Assembly (NCBI GenBank): GCA_017458675.1
Contig: JAFTAM010000177.1
Location: 1-51,761 of the forward strand
Length of the DNA: 51,761 nt
Direction of reading: 5' to 3'
Source of the DNA: a bacterium
GTDB taxonomy: Bacteria; Vulcanimicrobiota; Xenobia; Xenobiales; Xenobiaceae
The notes beneath the pieces are model-generated. The model saw only the letters and a program-made list of their open reading frames with translations. It ran no database searches and was not told where the DNA came from. Of the stretch, positions 9,229 through 17,094 are shown one piece after another (the stretch's first letter is position 1; every line of letters begins with the position of its first letter). The position numbers and the translations under genes were made by a program.

Positions 9229-9927
9229 ATGAAAATAGAGATCGTTCTGCCCGGAACCTACTGCCTGGCTAAGGTTATTCTGGAAAAAGACGAGCAGTTC
9301 AACATGCAGCCCGACGCCATGGTGGCCATGGACTCGGTAATGGATGTTGAGGGCAAGATCTTCGGCGACGGCATCGGCGCCATGATTAAGCGCACTATTA
9401 CCGGCTCCTCGGCGCGCATCCAGACCGTCACCGCCAAAAAGGGACGCGGCGAGATTCTCCTGGCTCCCGACCAAGCCGGCGACATCTGTCTCAAAGCTCT
9501 AAAGCGCAATGAAGAGCTGATCCTCAATCACGGCGCTTACCTGGGTTCCGCCCCCGACGTCGAATTTGACCTCAAGCTTCAGGGCCCCATTAAGACCCTG
9601 CTGGGCGGAGGCACTTTTACTCTGCAGAAGATGAAGGGCCCCGGCTTCCTCCTCTTCAGCTCCTTCGGTTCCATTCTTCACAAAGTTTTGGGCCCCGGCG
9701 AGAAGTACGTAGTAGACAACGACCACCTTTTAGGCTGGAGCGGAACCGTAAAATATTCGGTCAAAAAATCCTCCAGCTCCATGCTTTCCTCATGGCTCTC
9801 TGAAGGCTTTGTCTATGAGCTCGAAGGCCCCGGCGACGTCTACATCCAGAGCCGCGGTCCGGCCAGCCTGGCCAACGTCCTGGTTCCCTACTTCGTCACC
9901 AAAAATAACGAAGAATTAAAGAAGTAA
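9229..9927 (+). CDS. AIM24 family protein
   Basis: AIM24 (TIGR00266-like) protein of 232 residues, named after a yeast mitochondrial protein. It shows the usual beta-strand and glycine-rich pattern: Met/Ala-rich AMVAMDSVMDVEG, then GEILLAPDQAGDI, GTFTLQKMKGPG and a C-terminal block ending GPGDVYIQSRGP. There is no signal peptide or membrane segment. The molecular role of bacterial members is unknown; in some actinobacteria they are encoded next to TerD genes, and this window also carries a TerD locus about 36 kb away. It lies 21 nt after htrA and is followed by a terminator, forming a two-gene unit that suggests a link to envelope or protein stress (inference). Confidence 0.85.
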   Translation: MKIEIVLPGTYCLAKVILEKDEQFNMQPDAMVAMDSVMDVEGKIFGDGIGAMIKRTITGSSARIQTVTAKKGRGEILLAPDQAGDICLKALKRNEELILNHGAYLGSAPDVEFDLKLQGPIKTLLGGGTFTLQKMKGPGFLLFSSFGSILHKVLGPGEKYVVDNDHLLGWSGTVKYSVKKSSSSMLSSWLSEGFVYELEGPGDVYIQSRGPASLANVLVPYFVTKNNEELKK

Positions 9928-9944
9928 GCCGGTAATTATTGAGC

Positions 9945-9980
9945 GGCCGTCCCTGTCATTTCCGGGGGCGGTCTTTTCTT
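9945..9980 (+). terminator. Rho-independent terminator after the AIM24 gene
   Basis: GGCCGTCCC (9945-9953) pairs with GGGGCGGTC (9965-9973, two G-U pairs), followed by TTTTCTTTT. It lies 18 nt after the AIM24 stop codon. Confidence 0.8.
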
Positions 9981-9982
9981 TT

Positions 9983-10115
9983 GTCATTCTGAGCGGCGCT
10001 CGCCCCCTGCCATTCTGAGCGAAGAATCTATCGCCGTTAAGATCCTTCGCCGGAGGCTCAGGATGACATATGTATACCGGCTAAGGATGACATATATACT
10101 GGCTCAGGATGACAT
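9983..10115. repeat. CATTCTGAGC inverted element plus tandem GGATGACAT units
   Basis: GTCATTCTGAGC (9983-9994) is followed by a second copy, CATTCTGAGCGAAGAATCT (10011-10029). This copy is inverted as AAGATCCTTCGC and CTCAGGATGAC up to 10067, making a long imperfect hairpin. GGATGACAT then recurs at 10061, 10085 and 10107 (spacing 24 and 22 nt), each preceded by GGCTCA or GGCTAA. Read on the minus strand the unit is TGTCATCCTGAGCC, which resembles the array at 23.8 kb. Confidence 0.7.
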
Positions 10116-10133
10116 AAATGCAGGCATGTGATC

Positions 10134-10173
10134 AAAAAAGGACTGTCCGCTTCAAGGCGGCAGTCCCTTTTTT
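10134..10173 (-). terminator. Terminator after ygeW, usable in both directions
   Basis: GGACTGTCCGC (10140-10150) pairs with GGCGGCAGTCC (10156-10166) around a short loop. It is flanked by A6 on the left and T6 on the right, so it can stop transcription from either side. It sits about 25 nt beyond the ygeW stop. Confidence 0.85.
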
Positions 10174-10194
10174 GCTGTGCTGTTTTTCCGTTAA

Positions 10195-11397
10195 TTAGCG
10201 GACGATGCGGCGCTCTCTGTCGCGCTCGAGCAGCTGGGTCAGTACGCTGCAGGGATTCTGGAAGCGTGTCAGCAGAATCATAGCGGCAATGACGAAGGGC
10301 TTGTGAGCGGCTTCGGCATAAGTGGCCAGACGGTAGCGCTCAAATACGGAAGCGGCGCATTCGCCGTGTTCGCAGCTCACGTCGCTGATGTCGGCGGGCA
10401 GACAGTGGCAGTAGAGGGCCTTGCCGCCGCGGGTCAGCTTCATCAGCTCCTCGGTGCACTCCCAGTCCATGTGCGTAGCATTCTGCTTCAGAGCGTTCTG
10501 CTCGAGCTCCTTGAACTCAGCCATGCGGCCGCTGCGGAGCAGCTTGGTGCGCTCTTCCATTACCGTGAAGGGAGCCCAGCTCTTGGGATAAACGACGTCG
10601 GCGTCCTTGAAGGCCTCGGCCATGTCGTGAGTTACCGTGAAAGTACCGCCGGTTTCGGCAGAGAACTTCTTGGCGGCTTCAACGGGCTCGCCCAGCAGAT
10701 CGTAGCCTTCAGGATAAGCCAGGCTCACGTCCATGCCGAAGCGGCTCATCAGGCCGATGACGCCCTGAGGAACGGAGAGAGGCTTGCCGTAGCTGGGAGA
10801 ATAGGCCCAGGTCATGGCGACCTTCTTGCCGCGCAGGTTCTCGACGCCGCCGAAGTGCTCGATGATGTGGCTCAGGTCGGCCAGGCACTGGGTGGGGTGA
10901 TCCAGGTCGCACTGCAGGTTGACGACGGAGGTGCGCTGAGGCAGCACGCCGGCTTCATAGCTCTCCTGAATGGAATCGGAAACTTCTTTCTGATAGCGGT
11001 GACCTTCGCCGATAAACATATCGTCACGGATACCGATAACTTCGGTGAGGAAGGAAATCATGGCCGCGGTCTCGCGGACGGTTTCGCCGTGAGCGATCTG
11101 AGAGGTGCTCTCGTTGAGCTCTTCGGTGCCCAGGCCCAGCATATTGCAGGCCGACTTAAAGGAGTAGCGGGTGCGGGTGGAATTGTCGCGGAAAATAGAC
11201 AGACCCAAACCGGTATCGAAAACTTTCACCGACTTGCCGGCTCTGTTGAGACGCTGCAGGGCTTCGGCGACCAGAAGAACCGCGTTTACGGTCTCTTTGG
11301 GATAGCGCCAGGTGATAAAGAAGCTGTTGTTATAAAGATCGGTAGGATTGGCTTCAAGCTGGTTAATAATTGATTTTACTTTGTCAAGTTCAGTCAC
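10195..11397 (-). CDS. ygeW: Knotted carbamoyltransferase, YgeW type
   Basis: Aspartate/ornithine carbamoyltransferase superfamily protein of 400 residues. The carbamoyl-phosphate motif is STRTR (residues 73-77) in FRDNSTRTRYSF, and the second-substrate region has HCLPAD, followed by CEHGECAASVFERY. The length and the FRDNSTRTR context fit the YgeW branch, carbamoyltransferases of unknown substrate found with ygeX, ygeY and purine or hydantoin catabolism genes in other anaerobes. None of those partners is within this window. It is cytoplasmic, transcribed from the minus strand and closed by a bidirectional terminator. An ordinary ornithine carbamoyltransferase (about 310-330 residues) is less likely because of the longer length and family-specific segments. 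Confidence 0.85.
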   Translation of the reverse strand: MTELDKVKSIINQLEANPTDLYNNSFFITWRYPKETVNAVLLVAEALQRLNRAGKSVKVFDTGLGLSIFRDNSTRTRYSFKSACNMLGLGTEELNESTSQIAHGETVRETAAMISFLTEVIGIRDDMFIGEGHRYQKEVSDSIQESYEAGVLPQRTSVVNLQCDLDHPTQCLADLSHIIEHFGGVENLRGKKVAMTWAYSPSYGKPLSVPQGVIGLMSRFGMDVSLAYPEGYDLLGEPVEAAKKFSAETGGTFTVTHDMAEAFKDADVVYPKSWAPFTVMEERTKLLRSGRMAEFKELEQNALKQNATHMDWECTEELMKLTRGGKALYCHCLPADISDVSCEHGECAASVFERYRLATYAEAAHKPFVIAAMILLTRFQNPCSVLTQLLERDRERRIVR

Positions 11398-11770
11398 GAT
11401 TATAAATCACTCCAACATACATGCTGAGCATAATAAAAATATTTCGCCGTAAAAAAAACGGTCTGCGGGAATTTAACGGCAGTTAAAGTAAACCTGCCCA
11501 AAATTCAGAAAAAAACAGGCAGTAATTGAGAGAATTTTTATGCCTGCCCCGAAGCGAACTCAGCGCCTCCCGATCGGCTCGGCGCCATACTGCAGGCTCA
11601 GAGCGCCGCATGCGCCGGCATAGCGGTCGTTCAGTATCTTATTTCGATCGTCAAACGGCGCGGAGCGCTTTTGACCAAATGGGCATAGCGGGAATACAGT
11701 TCGATACCCTATTCAGCGATAATCTGTTCTTCGACAACGTACGCTTCACCGTCGAGACCGCTGCAAAAAA
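11398..11770. other. Divergent gap between ygeW and fba
   Basis: This AT-rich then mixed stretch lies between the divergent ygeW and fba genes. A plus-strand frame of 97 codons (11526-11819) is open, but its Arg/Ser-rich composition, lack of a ribosome site and overlap with the fba promoter argue against coding. No convincing RNA gene or repeat was seen. Confidence 0.5.
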
Positions 11771-11774
11771 TTTG

Positions 11775-11806
11775 ATCTTTGCATTTAGGCAAAGATGTTG
11801 TATAAT
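11775..11806 (+). promoter_or_regulatory. fba promoter with embedded operator-like inverted repeat
   Basis: TTTGCA (11778-11783) and a perfect TATAAT (11801-11806) are separated by exactly 17 nt. The -35 element lies inside a perfect inverted repeat: ATCTTTGC (11775-11782), a 6-nt spacer, and GCAAAGAT (11789-11796). Its position over the -35 and spacer is what a repressor operator would show. The leader to the fba start would be about 90 nt. Confidence 0.7.
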
Positions 11807-11902
11807 TAATCAGATATAGTGCTTTGTCAAGCGCATACCTGATAAACGCGAAGCTTTATGAACGAACTTCGGTTTAAATTTTAAGAGACGGTGGATAAAA
11901 CA

Positions 11903-12871
11903 GTGCCATTAGTTACGACTACTGAAATGTTTAAAAAAGCCTATAACGGCGGCTACGCCATCGGCGCCTTCAACGTGAACAACATGGAAATCGTTCAGGG
12001 CATAACCGAAGCTGCCGGGGAACTCAGGAGTCCTGTCATCCTTCAGGTTTCCAAAGGCGCCCGCGCTTATGCCAACCATACATATCTCGTCAAATTAGTA
12101 GAAGCAGCCATTATCGAAAATCCCGAGATCCCCATCGCACTGCACCTGGATCACGGCGACACGTTCGAACTTTGCAAAAACTGCATCGACGGCGGTTTTA
12201 CCTCCGTGATGATCGACGCTTCCTCCAAGAGCTTCGAAGAGAATATCGCTCTGACCAAACAGGTCGTTGATTACGCTCACGATCACGGCGTGGTAGTCGA
12301 AGCCGAACTCGGCACCCTGGCCGGCATCGAAGATGAAGTGAAAGTAGAAGCGGGCAAAGAGTCTTACACCCGTCCCGAAGAAGTCGAAGAGTTCGTTTCC
12401 AGAACCGGATGCGACTCTCTGGCTATAGCCATCGGTACATCTCACGGCGCTTACAAATTTACCGCCGCCCAATGCACCAGAAATGCCGACGGCATTCTGG
12501 TTCCCCCGCCTCTGCGCTTCGACGTTCTCGAAGAGTGCATCAAGAGACTGCCCGGCTTCCCCATCGTGCTCCACGGTTCTTCCTCCGTACCTCAGGAATT
12601 CGTAAAAATGGTCAACCAGTACGGCGGCAATATGCCCGACGCCGTAGGAATTCCCGAAGAGCAGCTGCGCCACGCCGCCGAGCTGGCCGTCTGCAAGATC
12701 AACATCGACTCCGATATCCGCTTGGCCATGACCGGAAACATCCGCAAGTATTTCGCCGAGCATCCTTCACACTTCGATCCTCGCCAATATTTGAAACCCG
12801 CCCGCCAAGCCGTCAAAGAGATGGTCGCTCATAAGATCGTCCACGTGCTCGGCTCAAACGGCAAAATCTAG
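11903..12871 (+). CDS. fba: Fructose-bisphosphate aldolase, class II
   Basis: Zinc-dependent aldolase that reversibly splits fructose 1,6-bisphosphate into dihydroxyacetone phosphate and glyceraldehyde 3-phosphate, in the cytoplasm. The sequence shows the class II pattern: AIGAFNVNNMEI near the N-terminus, the metal-binding HLDHGD, VEAELGTLAG, GTSHGAY, LHGSSSVP and KINIDSD. Two GTG starts are possible. The one at 11903 gives 322 residues starting MPLVTTTEMFKKAYNGGYA, the usual family N-terminus, and has GGTGG about 8 nt upstream, so it is preferred over 11891. It stands alone between its own regulated promoter and a strong terminator, as befits a highly expressed central-metabolism gene. Confidence 0.95.
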   Translation: MPLVTTTEMFKKAYNGGYAIGAFNVNNMEIVQGITEAAGELRSPVILQVSKGARAYANHTYLVKLVEAAIIENPEIPIALHLDHGDTFELCKNCIDGGFTSVMIDASSKSFEENIALTKQVVDYAHDHGVVVEAELGTLAGIEDEVKVEAGKESYTRPEEVEEFVSRTGCDSLAIAIGTSHGAYKFTAAQCTRNADGILVPPPLRFDVLEECIKRLPGFPIVLHGSSSVPQEFVKMVNQYGGNMPDAVGIPEEQLRHAAELAVCKINIDSDIRLAMTGNIRKYFAEHPSHFDPRQYLKPARQAVKEMVAHKIVHVLGSNGKI

Positions 12872-12907
12872 GCTGTACGGCCGAATCTGAATCGGCTCAA
12901 TGAGCTT

Positions 12908-12942
12908 AATGCCTGCTTTTAACAGAGCAGGCATTTTTTTTT
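12908..12942 (+). terminator. Rho-independent terminator after fba
   Basis: AATGCCTGCT (12908-12917) pairs perfectly with AGCAGGCATT (12926-12935) and is followed by a run of T. The rest of the gap to 13191 has no convincing gene. Confidence 0.9.
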
Positions 12943-13092
12943 ATGCAGCCGGCCGCAAAGCTAAACTCTATGCCGCAGCGCATCTTTTGAAGGCTGGGCT
13001 GAACAAAGCGGCAAGAGATACAGATTACATATTCAGGCTTTCGGCACAAGCTGCTTATTTAAATTGTCAAAATGTCGGTCTTAATTTAAAAA

Positions 13093-13146
13093 TTGACTGA
13101 AATGTGGGCGCGCCTATATGCTGAAAATGCTGCAAAATGATATAAT
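13093..13146 (+). promoter_or_regulatory. Candidate promoters for the Ig-like repeat gene
   Basis: TTGACT (13093-13098) and TATATG (13115-13120) are 16 nt apart. A second -10-like TATAAT lies at 13141-13146 without a clear -35. Both are upstream of the ATG at 13192. Confidence 0.4.
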
Positions 13147-13191
13147 ATCGGCGTTTGAAGGCACTCTTGCAAGCCATTCAACTATTTTATA

Positions 13192-14490
13192 ATGATAAGG
13201 ATCTATGTCTTTATCCATTCAGCTTTACGCAAAAAAAGCGGACCTCTTAACGGTCTGTTATTTAGAATGCTGACGTTCCTTATGCTGATAGCGGCCGTAT
13301 CGCTATCGGCTGTCGGCTGTTCAGATGACAACAGCGATTCAGGTTCGTCGGCAAAACGAATGAAAGAAATTGTCATAGCTCCTGAGGCAGCTTCGGTCAT
13401 CGCCGGCATGTCGCTGGATTTGACCGCGCTGGGAATCTACTCTGACGGCTCGACAAGCGACGTTACCGTTGAAGCCGAATGGTCCTCCGACAACGAGGAG
13501 ATCGTTTCCGTAAACAAAGGCAGGATCACCGGACTTAAACCCGGTTCCGCCGTCGTTTCCGCCGCCGTCGGCAAAAATTTCATCGGTTCTGCCGATATTA
13601 CCGTGCTTGAAGCCGTTCCCGACCAGTATGTCATCGTCGGCTCTTCAGGCGTTATCACCGATAAGGTTACCATTATTGAAGGGCTCAATGAGCAGGTCCG
13701 CGCCCTCGCCGTTCTCAACGACGGCACGGCTCAGGACGTCACCGAGTCCGTAAAATGGACCAGCAGCAAGAGCGGCGTCGCCTCTGTCGACAAGGGACTC
13801 GTCTCTGCCAAAAAGGCCGGTAAATCCAATATTTCCGTAAGCCTGGCCGACAATGAAAAAATTGGCGAATTTGCTGCAGAAGTTGTCAAAGACAACGTTG
13901 CCTCCGTTACCCTCAATAAAACTCAGCTCAGCATGGCCGCCGGCTACAGCGATACGCTCAGCGCCACGGCCTCCTTTGCCAGCGGAAAATCAGCCAACAT
14001 CAACACTTCGGCCTCCTGGAAGAGCTCAAACGGTAAAATCGCTTCCGTCGAAGTTGTCGATCCCGACGTCAAAGTCAGCGGCCTTACCGCAGGAAACGCC
14101 GATATTACCGTCTCCTTCGGCGGCAAATCAGCCGTCTGCAAAGTTACCGTAACAGAAGCCGAATTAGTCTCTATGGCCTTTGAGAAGAACGCCCTGACCA
14201 TCGTCAAGGGCCTCTCCGAAGACCTCTCCGTCTTTGGCGGTTTCAGCGACGGAACCTCCGCCGACATCACCAAAGACGTTAAATTTACTTCCGACAACAC
14301 TAATGTAGCCGTTATCGAATCGGCCGGCCAGAAGACCGTCGCCGGACGCGTTCACGGCCGAAACGTCGGTGAAGCCGCCGTTACAGCCTCCGCTGAAAAC
14401 GGCCTGAGCGCCGAAGCCTCCGTAAAGGTCGCCGACGCCGAAGTCACCGCCCTGACCGTCAGCGGCAAAGACTCCGTCATTCCCGGCTGA
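13192..14490 (+). CDS. Ig-like (Big_2) repeat lipoprotein, N-terminal part before in-frame TGA
   Basis: This is the N-terminal 432 residues of a surface or periplasmic protein built from bacterial Ig-like repeats. A hydrophobic segment ends in a lipobox-like SAVGC (Cys43), so membrane anchoring as a lipoprotein is likely. About four complete repeats of 80-90 residues follow, each with a pattern like LTALGIYSDGSTSDVT...WSSDN...VSVNKGRITGLKPG. A fifth begins (SGKDSVIPG) and is cut by TGA at 14488-14490. The same frame stays open after the stop and continues the fifth repeat, so this and the next entry are one broken gene or one read-through product. The first ATG (13192) gives a long basic n-region; an alternative is 13267. 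Such repeats usually act in adhesion or envelope structure. Confidence 0.75.
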   Translation: MIRIYVFIHSALRKKSGPLNGLLFRMLTFLMLIAAVSLSAVGCSDDNSDSGSSAKRMKEIVIAPEAASVIAGMSLDLTALGIYSDGSTSDVTVEAEWSSDNEEIVSVNKGRITGLKPGSAVVSAAVGKNFIGSADITVLEAVPDQYVIVGSSGVITDKVTIIEGLNEQVRALAVLNDGTAQDVTESVKWTSSKSGVASVDKGLVSAKKAGKSNISVSLADNEKIGEFAAEVVKDNVASVTLNKTQLSMAAGYSDTLSATASFASGKSANINTSASWKSSNGKIASVEVVDPDVKVSGLTAGNADITVSFGGKSAVCKVTVTEAELVSMAFEKNALTIVKGLSEDLSVFGGFSDGTSADITKDVKFTSDNTNVAVIESAGQKTVAGRVHGRNVGEAAVTASAENGLSAEASVKVADAEVTALTVSGKDSVIPG

Positions 14491-14586
14491 ACAGTACAGC
14501 TTACCGCTAAAGCCTCCTTCACCGACGGAACCCAGAAGGACGTCGCCAAGGACGCCGCCTGGTCCTCCGCCAATACCGAAAACGCC

Positions 14587-16896
14587 ATGGTAACCGCCGG
14601 TCTGGTCCGCGCTCTCAAAGCTTCCGAAAGCCCGGTCGCCATTACCGCCTCCCTCAACGGCGTTTCCGCCTCCAAGAATTTAACAGTTAAGGACGCCAAG
14701 GTCGCTTCTTTAATGATTATCGGCGACACCAACACCGTAATCGCAGGCTATAACATCAATCTGCAGGCTCTGGCCGGATACAGCGACGGTACCAGCGGCG
14801 ACGTCACCGAGATCGCCGAATGGTCCACCGGCTCCGACACTATCGCCGTCGTCGATAAGGGCGCCGTCACCGGAAAAGCCGCCGGCAGCGTTACCATTAC
14901 CGCCAAGCTGGAGGGCGTGGAGGCCGCGAAGAGCGTCAAGGTCAGAGAAGCCGTCGTAACCGAGCTGACCGTTGAAGCCGAATCCGACACCGTCGTCGCC
15001 GGCCGCAGCATCGCTCTGACCGCTAAAGCGACCTTCAGCGACGGAACTACAGACGTCGACGTTACCGACAGCGTAATCTGGAAGTCCAGCGACAACAGCG
15101 TCGCCATGGTCTCCAACGGAACGGTCCGCGGCTTAACAACCGGCAGCGTTACCGTTACGGCGACCTCCGTCAACGGCATTGCAGCCGAGCAAGCTATCAC
15201 CGTCAGCGACGCCAAGATCGTCTCCCTGATGATTCTGGGCGACACCAACACCGTCGCTGCCGGATACGACATCCAGCTGACCGCTTTAGCCGGCTACAGC
15301 GACGGTACCAGCGGCTACGTCGCCAACGACGTAACCTGGAGCGTCTCCGAAGCGACCTCCCGGTACGCCAGCGTAGCCGAGAACGGAACCGTTACCGGCT
15401 TAGCCAAAGGAACCGCCGAAATCAAGGCTTCCATCGCGGGTCTTGAGGGCGCGGTCGAAGCCAATAAGGAAATTATCGTCAGCGACGCCGTAATAACCGA
15501 GCTCGCTATTGAATCCGAATCCGGCGCCGTAATACCCGGACGCACCCTGCAGCTCGCCGCTATAGCCAGCTTCAGCGACGAAACCAGCGACGTCGACGTC
15601 ACCTCCGACGTAATCTGGAAATCCAGCGACAACACTAAAGCCATGGTGACAGAAGGCAAGGTTATCGGCTTAGCCGAAGGCGAGGTCACCGTTACCGCGA
15701 CCTCCGTAAACGGCGTTGAAGCCGAGATAACGATTACCGTAAACGCTCCTGAGATTACCTCACTGGTAATTATCGGCGACAGCCTCGTAATTGCCGGCAA
15801 CACCGTCCATTTGCAGGCTTATGCCAGCTACAGCGACGGCTCCTCCGGATACGTAACCGATCAAGTCGAATGGTCCTCTGAGCAGCAGGAATACGCTGAG
15901 CCCGTCGAGGGAACCCCCGGCGACATTTTAGGCATAGCGGCCGGCGAAGCGACCATTACCGCCACCGTTCAGTCCGGCGATACTGAAATTACCGAAAGCT
16001 TTGCTCTTACGGTAACCGACGCAGAACCCGTAAATCTGGCGATTAACGGCGATACCCTTCGGGTAGTCGTCGGCGGGACCATCGACCTCACCGCTATAGC
16101 CGAGCTGAGCGACGGAACCACGGACGTCGATATCACCAACCAGGTAGTCTGGGATTCGAGCGAAAAGGACATAGCTATGGTCACGGCCGGCAAGGTTATC
16201 GGCTTAGCCGAAGGCCAGGTTACCATCAGCGCCTCGATTAACGGAATTACCGCGGAAAAGACCGTCACCGTAGTAAACGCGGATGACATCGTCAGTATCA
16301 GTATCGTCGGCTATGACGGAAACCCCATGGTTCCGAGTCAATACTGTTGGCTTGTGGTTAATGCCGTCAAAGGATCCGGCGAACAGATAGCCATCACCGA
16401 TAATGTTACCTGGGACTATGACGACACCGTCCTGAGCATTGACGGACACGGCCTCATGAACGCCTTAGCCGTCTCCGCAGGCCCGGTAACCGTTACCGCC
16501 CAATACACCGATCCCGCCACCGGCGACAACCTTGAGGACACCATAACCGTAGAGGTAATCGAGGACTATGTTACAGCTATTAATATAACCGGCAATATTC
16601 CTGAGATGGTAGTTGACACCACCAGCACTTTGCATACCTGCACAGTAACGGTTGAAGCTATATGGTATTCCGGTAAAGATAATACGATTATTCCTTCAGC
16701 GAATCTCTTATGGGATGACCAGCCTACCGGTTATATTTCAATAACGGCTTCCGGTGACAATGAGACCACATTTGAGGCCATCAATGCCGATCCCGAAGGT
16801 AATGACGTAGATGTAACGGCAACATATCATGATACTGTCAGCGGCGAGGACCTTACGTGTACTGTTTACGTTACGGTTTTGTCCGAAAATCCCTAA
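14587..16896 (+). CDS. Ig-like (Big_2) repeat protein, C-terminal part after in-frame TGA
   Basis: This is the continuation of the upstream lipoprotein in the same frame, open from 14491, with its first ATG at 14587. It has 769 residues from that ATG and no signal peptide of its own, so it is unlikely to be exported independently. It completes repeat five and carries about eight more Ig-like repeats, ending in a diverged pair without an anchor. Repeats six and eight share a GDTNTV-AGY-LQALAGYSDGTSG pattern, while seven, nine and eleven share VDVT-VIWKSSDN. This indicates growth by duplication of a two-domain unit. At the TGA, sister repeats have Arg (GRTLQL, GRSIAL), so a CGA to TGA change explains the stop. 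No Shine-Dalgarno precedes 14587. Treat it as a pseudogene half or read-through part unless re-initiation is shown. Confidence 0.7.
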   Translation: MVTAGLVRALKASESPVAITASLNGVSASKNLTVKDAKVASLMIIGDTNTVIAGYNINLQALAGYSDGTSGDVTEIAEWSTGSDTIAVVDKGAVTGKAAGSVTITAKLEGVEAAKSVKVREAVVTELTVEAESDTVVAGRSIALTAKATFSDGTTDVDVTDSVIWKSSDNSVAMVSNGTVRGLTTGSVTVTATSVNGIAAEQAITVSDAKIVSLMILGDTNTVAAGYDIQLTALAGYSDGTSGYVANDVTWSVSEATSRYASVAENGTVTGLAKGTAEIKASIAGLEGAVEANKEIIVSDAVITELAIESESGAVIPGRTLQLAAIASFSDETSDVDVTSDVIWKSSDNTKAMVTEGKVIGLAEGEVTVTATSVNGVEAEITITVNAPEITSLVIIGDSLVIAGNTVHLQAYASYSDGSSGYVTDQVEWSSEQQEYAEPVEGTPGDILGIAAGEATITATVQSGDTEITESFALTVTDAEPVNLAINGDTLRVVVGGTIDLTAIAELSDGTTDVDITNQVVWDSSEKDIAMVTAGKVIGLAEGQVTISASINGITAEKTVTVVNADDIVSISIVGYDGNPMVPSQYCWLVVNAVKGSGEQIAITDNVTWDYDDTVLSIDGHGLMNALAVSAGPVTVTAQYTDPATGDNLEDTITVEVIEDYVTAINITGNIPEMVVDTTSTLHTCTVTVEAIWYSGKDNTIIPSANLLWDDQPTGYISITASGDNETTFEAINADPEGNDVDVTATYHDTVSGEDLTCTVYVTVLSENP

Positions 16897-16922
16897 ACCG
16901 TCAACCCTGAACGTATAAAAAT

Positions 16923-16990
16923 GAGGAGACTCATTCCGAGTCTCCTCCCGTAAAACAGCTTCAGCTCTTAAAGAGCTGAGGCTGTTTTTT
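16923..16990 (+). terminator. Tandem terminator hairpins after the Ig-like repeat gene
   Basis: The first hairpin pairs GAGGAGACTC (16923-16932) with GAGTCTCCTC (16938-16947) perfectly. The second pairs ACAGCTTCAGCTCTT (16955-16969) with AAGAGCTGAGGCTGT (16971-16985) and runs into T8. The second is the clear intrinsic terminator. Confidence 0.9.
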
Positions 16991-17094
16991 TTATGCCTAA
17001 TCTTTAATGCCGGCGCTTGGCTCCGAAGCTAGGCATTAACAACAAAAAACATTTATATAAAACATTCGCCTGATAGATATTTATAACACCTATT

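Noticed and set aside
11526..11819. 97-codon plus-strand frame between ygeW and fba
   Set aside because: Arg/Ser-rich, no ribosome site, overlaps the fba promoter and inverted repeat, and resembles no family.
12900..13100. 66-codon frame after fba
   Set aside because: It overlaps the fba terminator and has no ribosome site or likeness to a known protein.
14488..14490. Genetic-code reassignment of TGA
   Set aside because: TGA ends other genes here, such as tatD, so a global reassignment is unlikely; a point change or local read-through is simpler.
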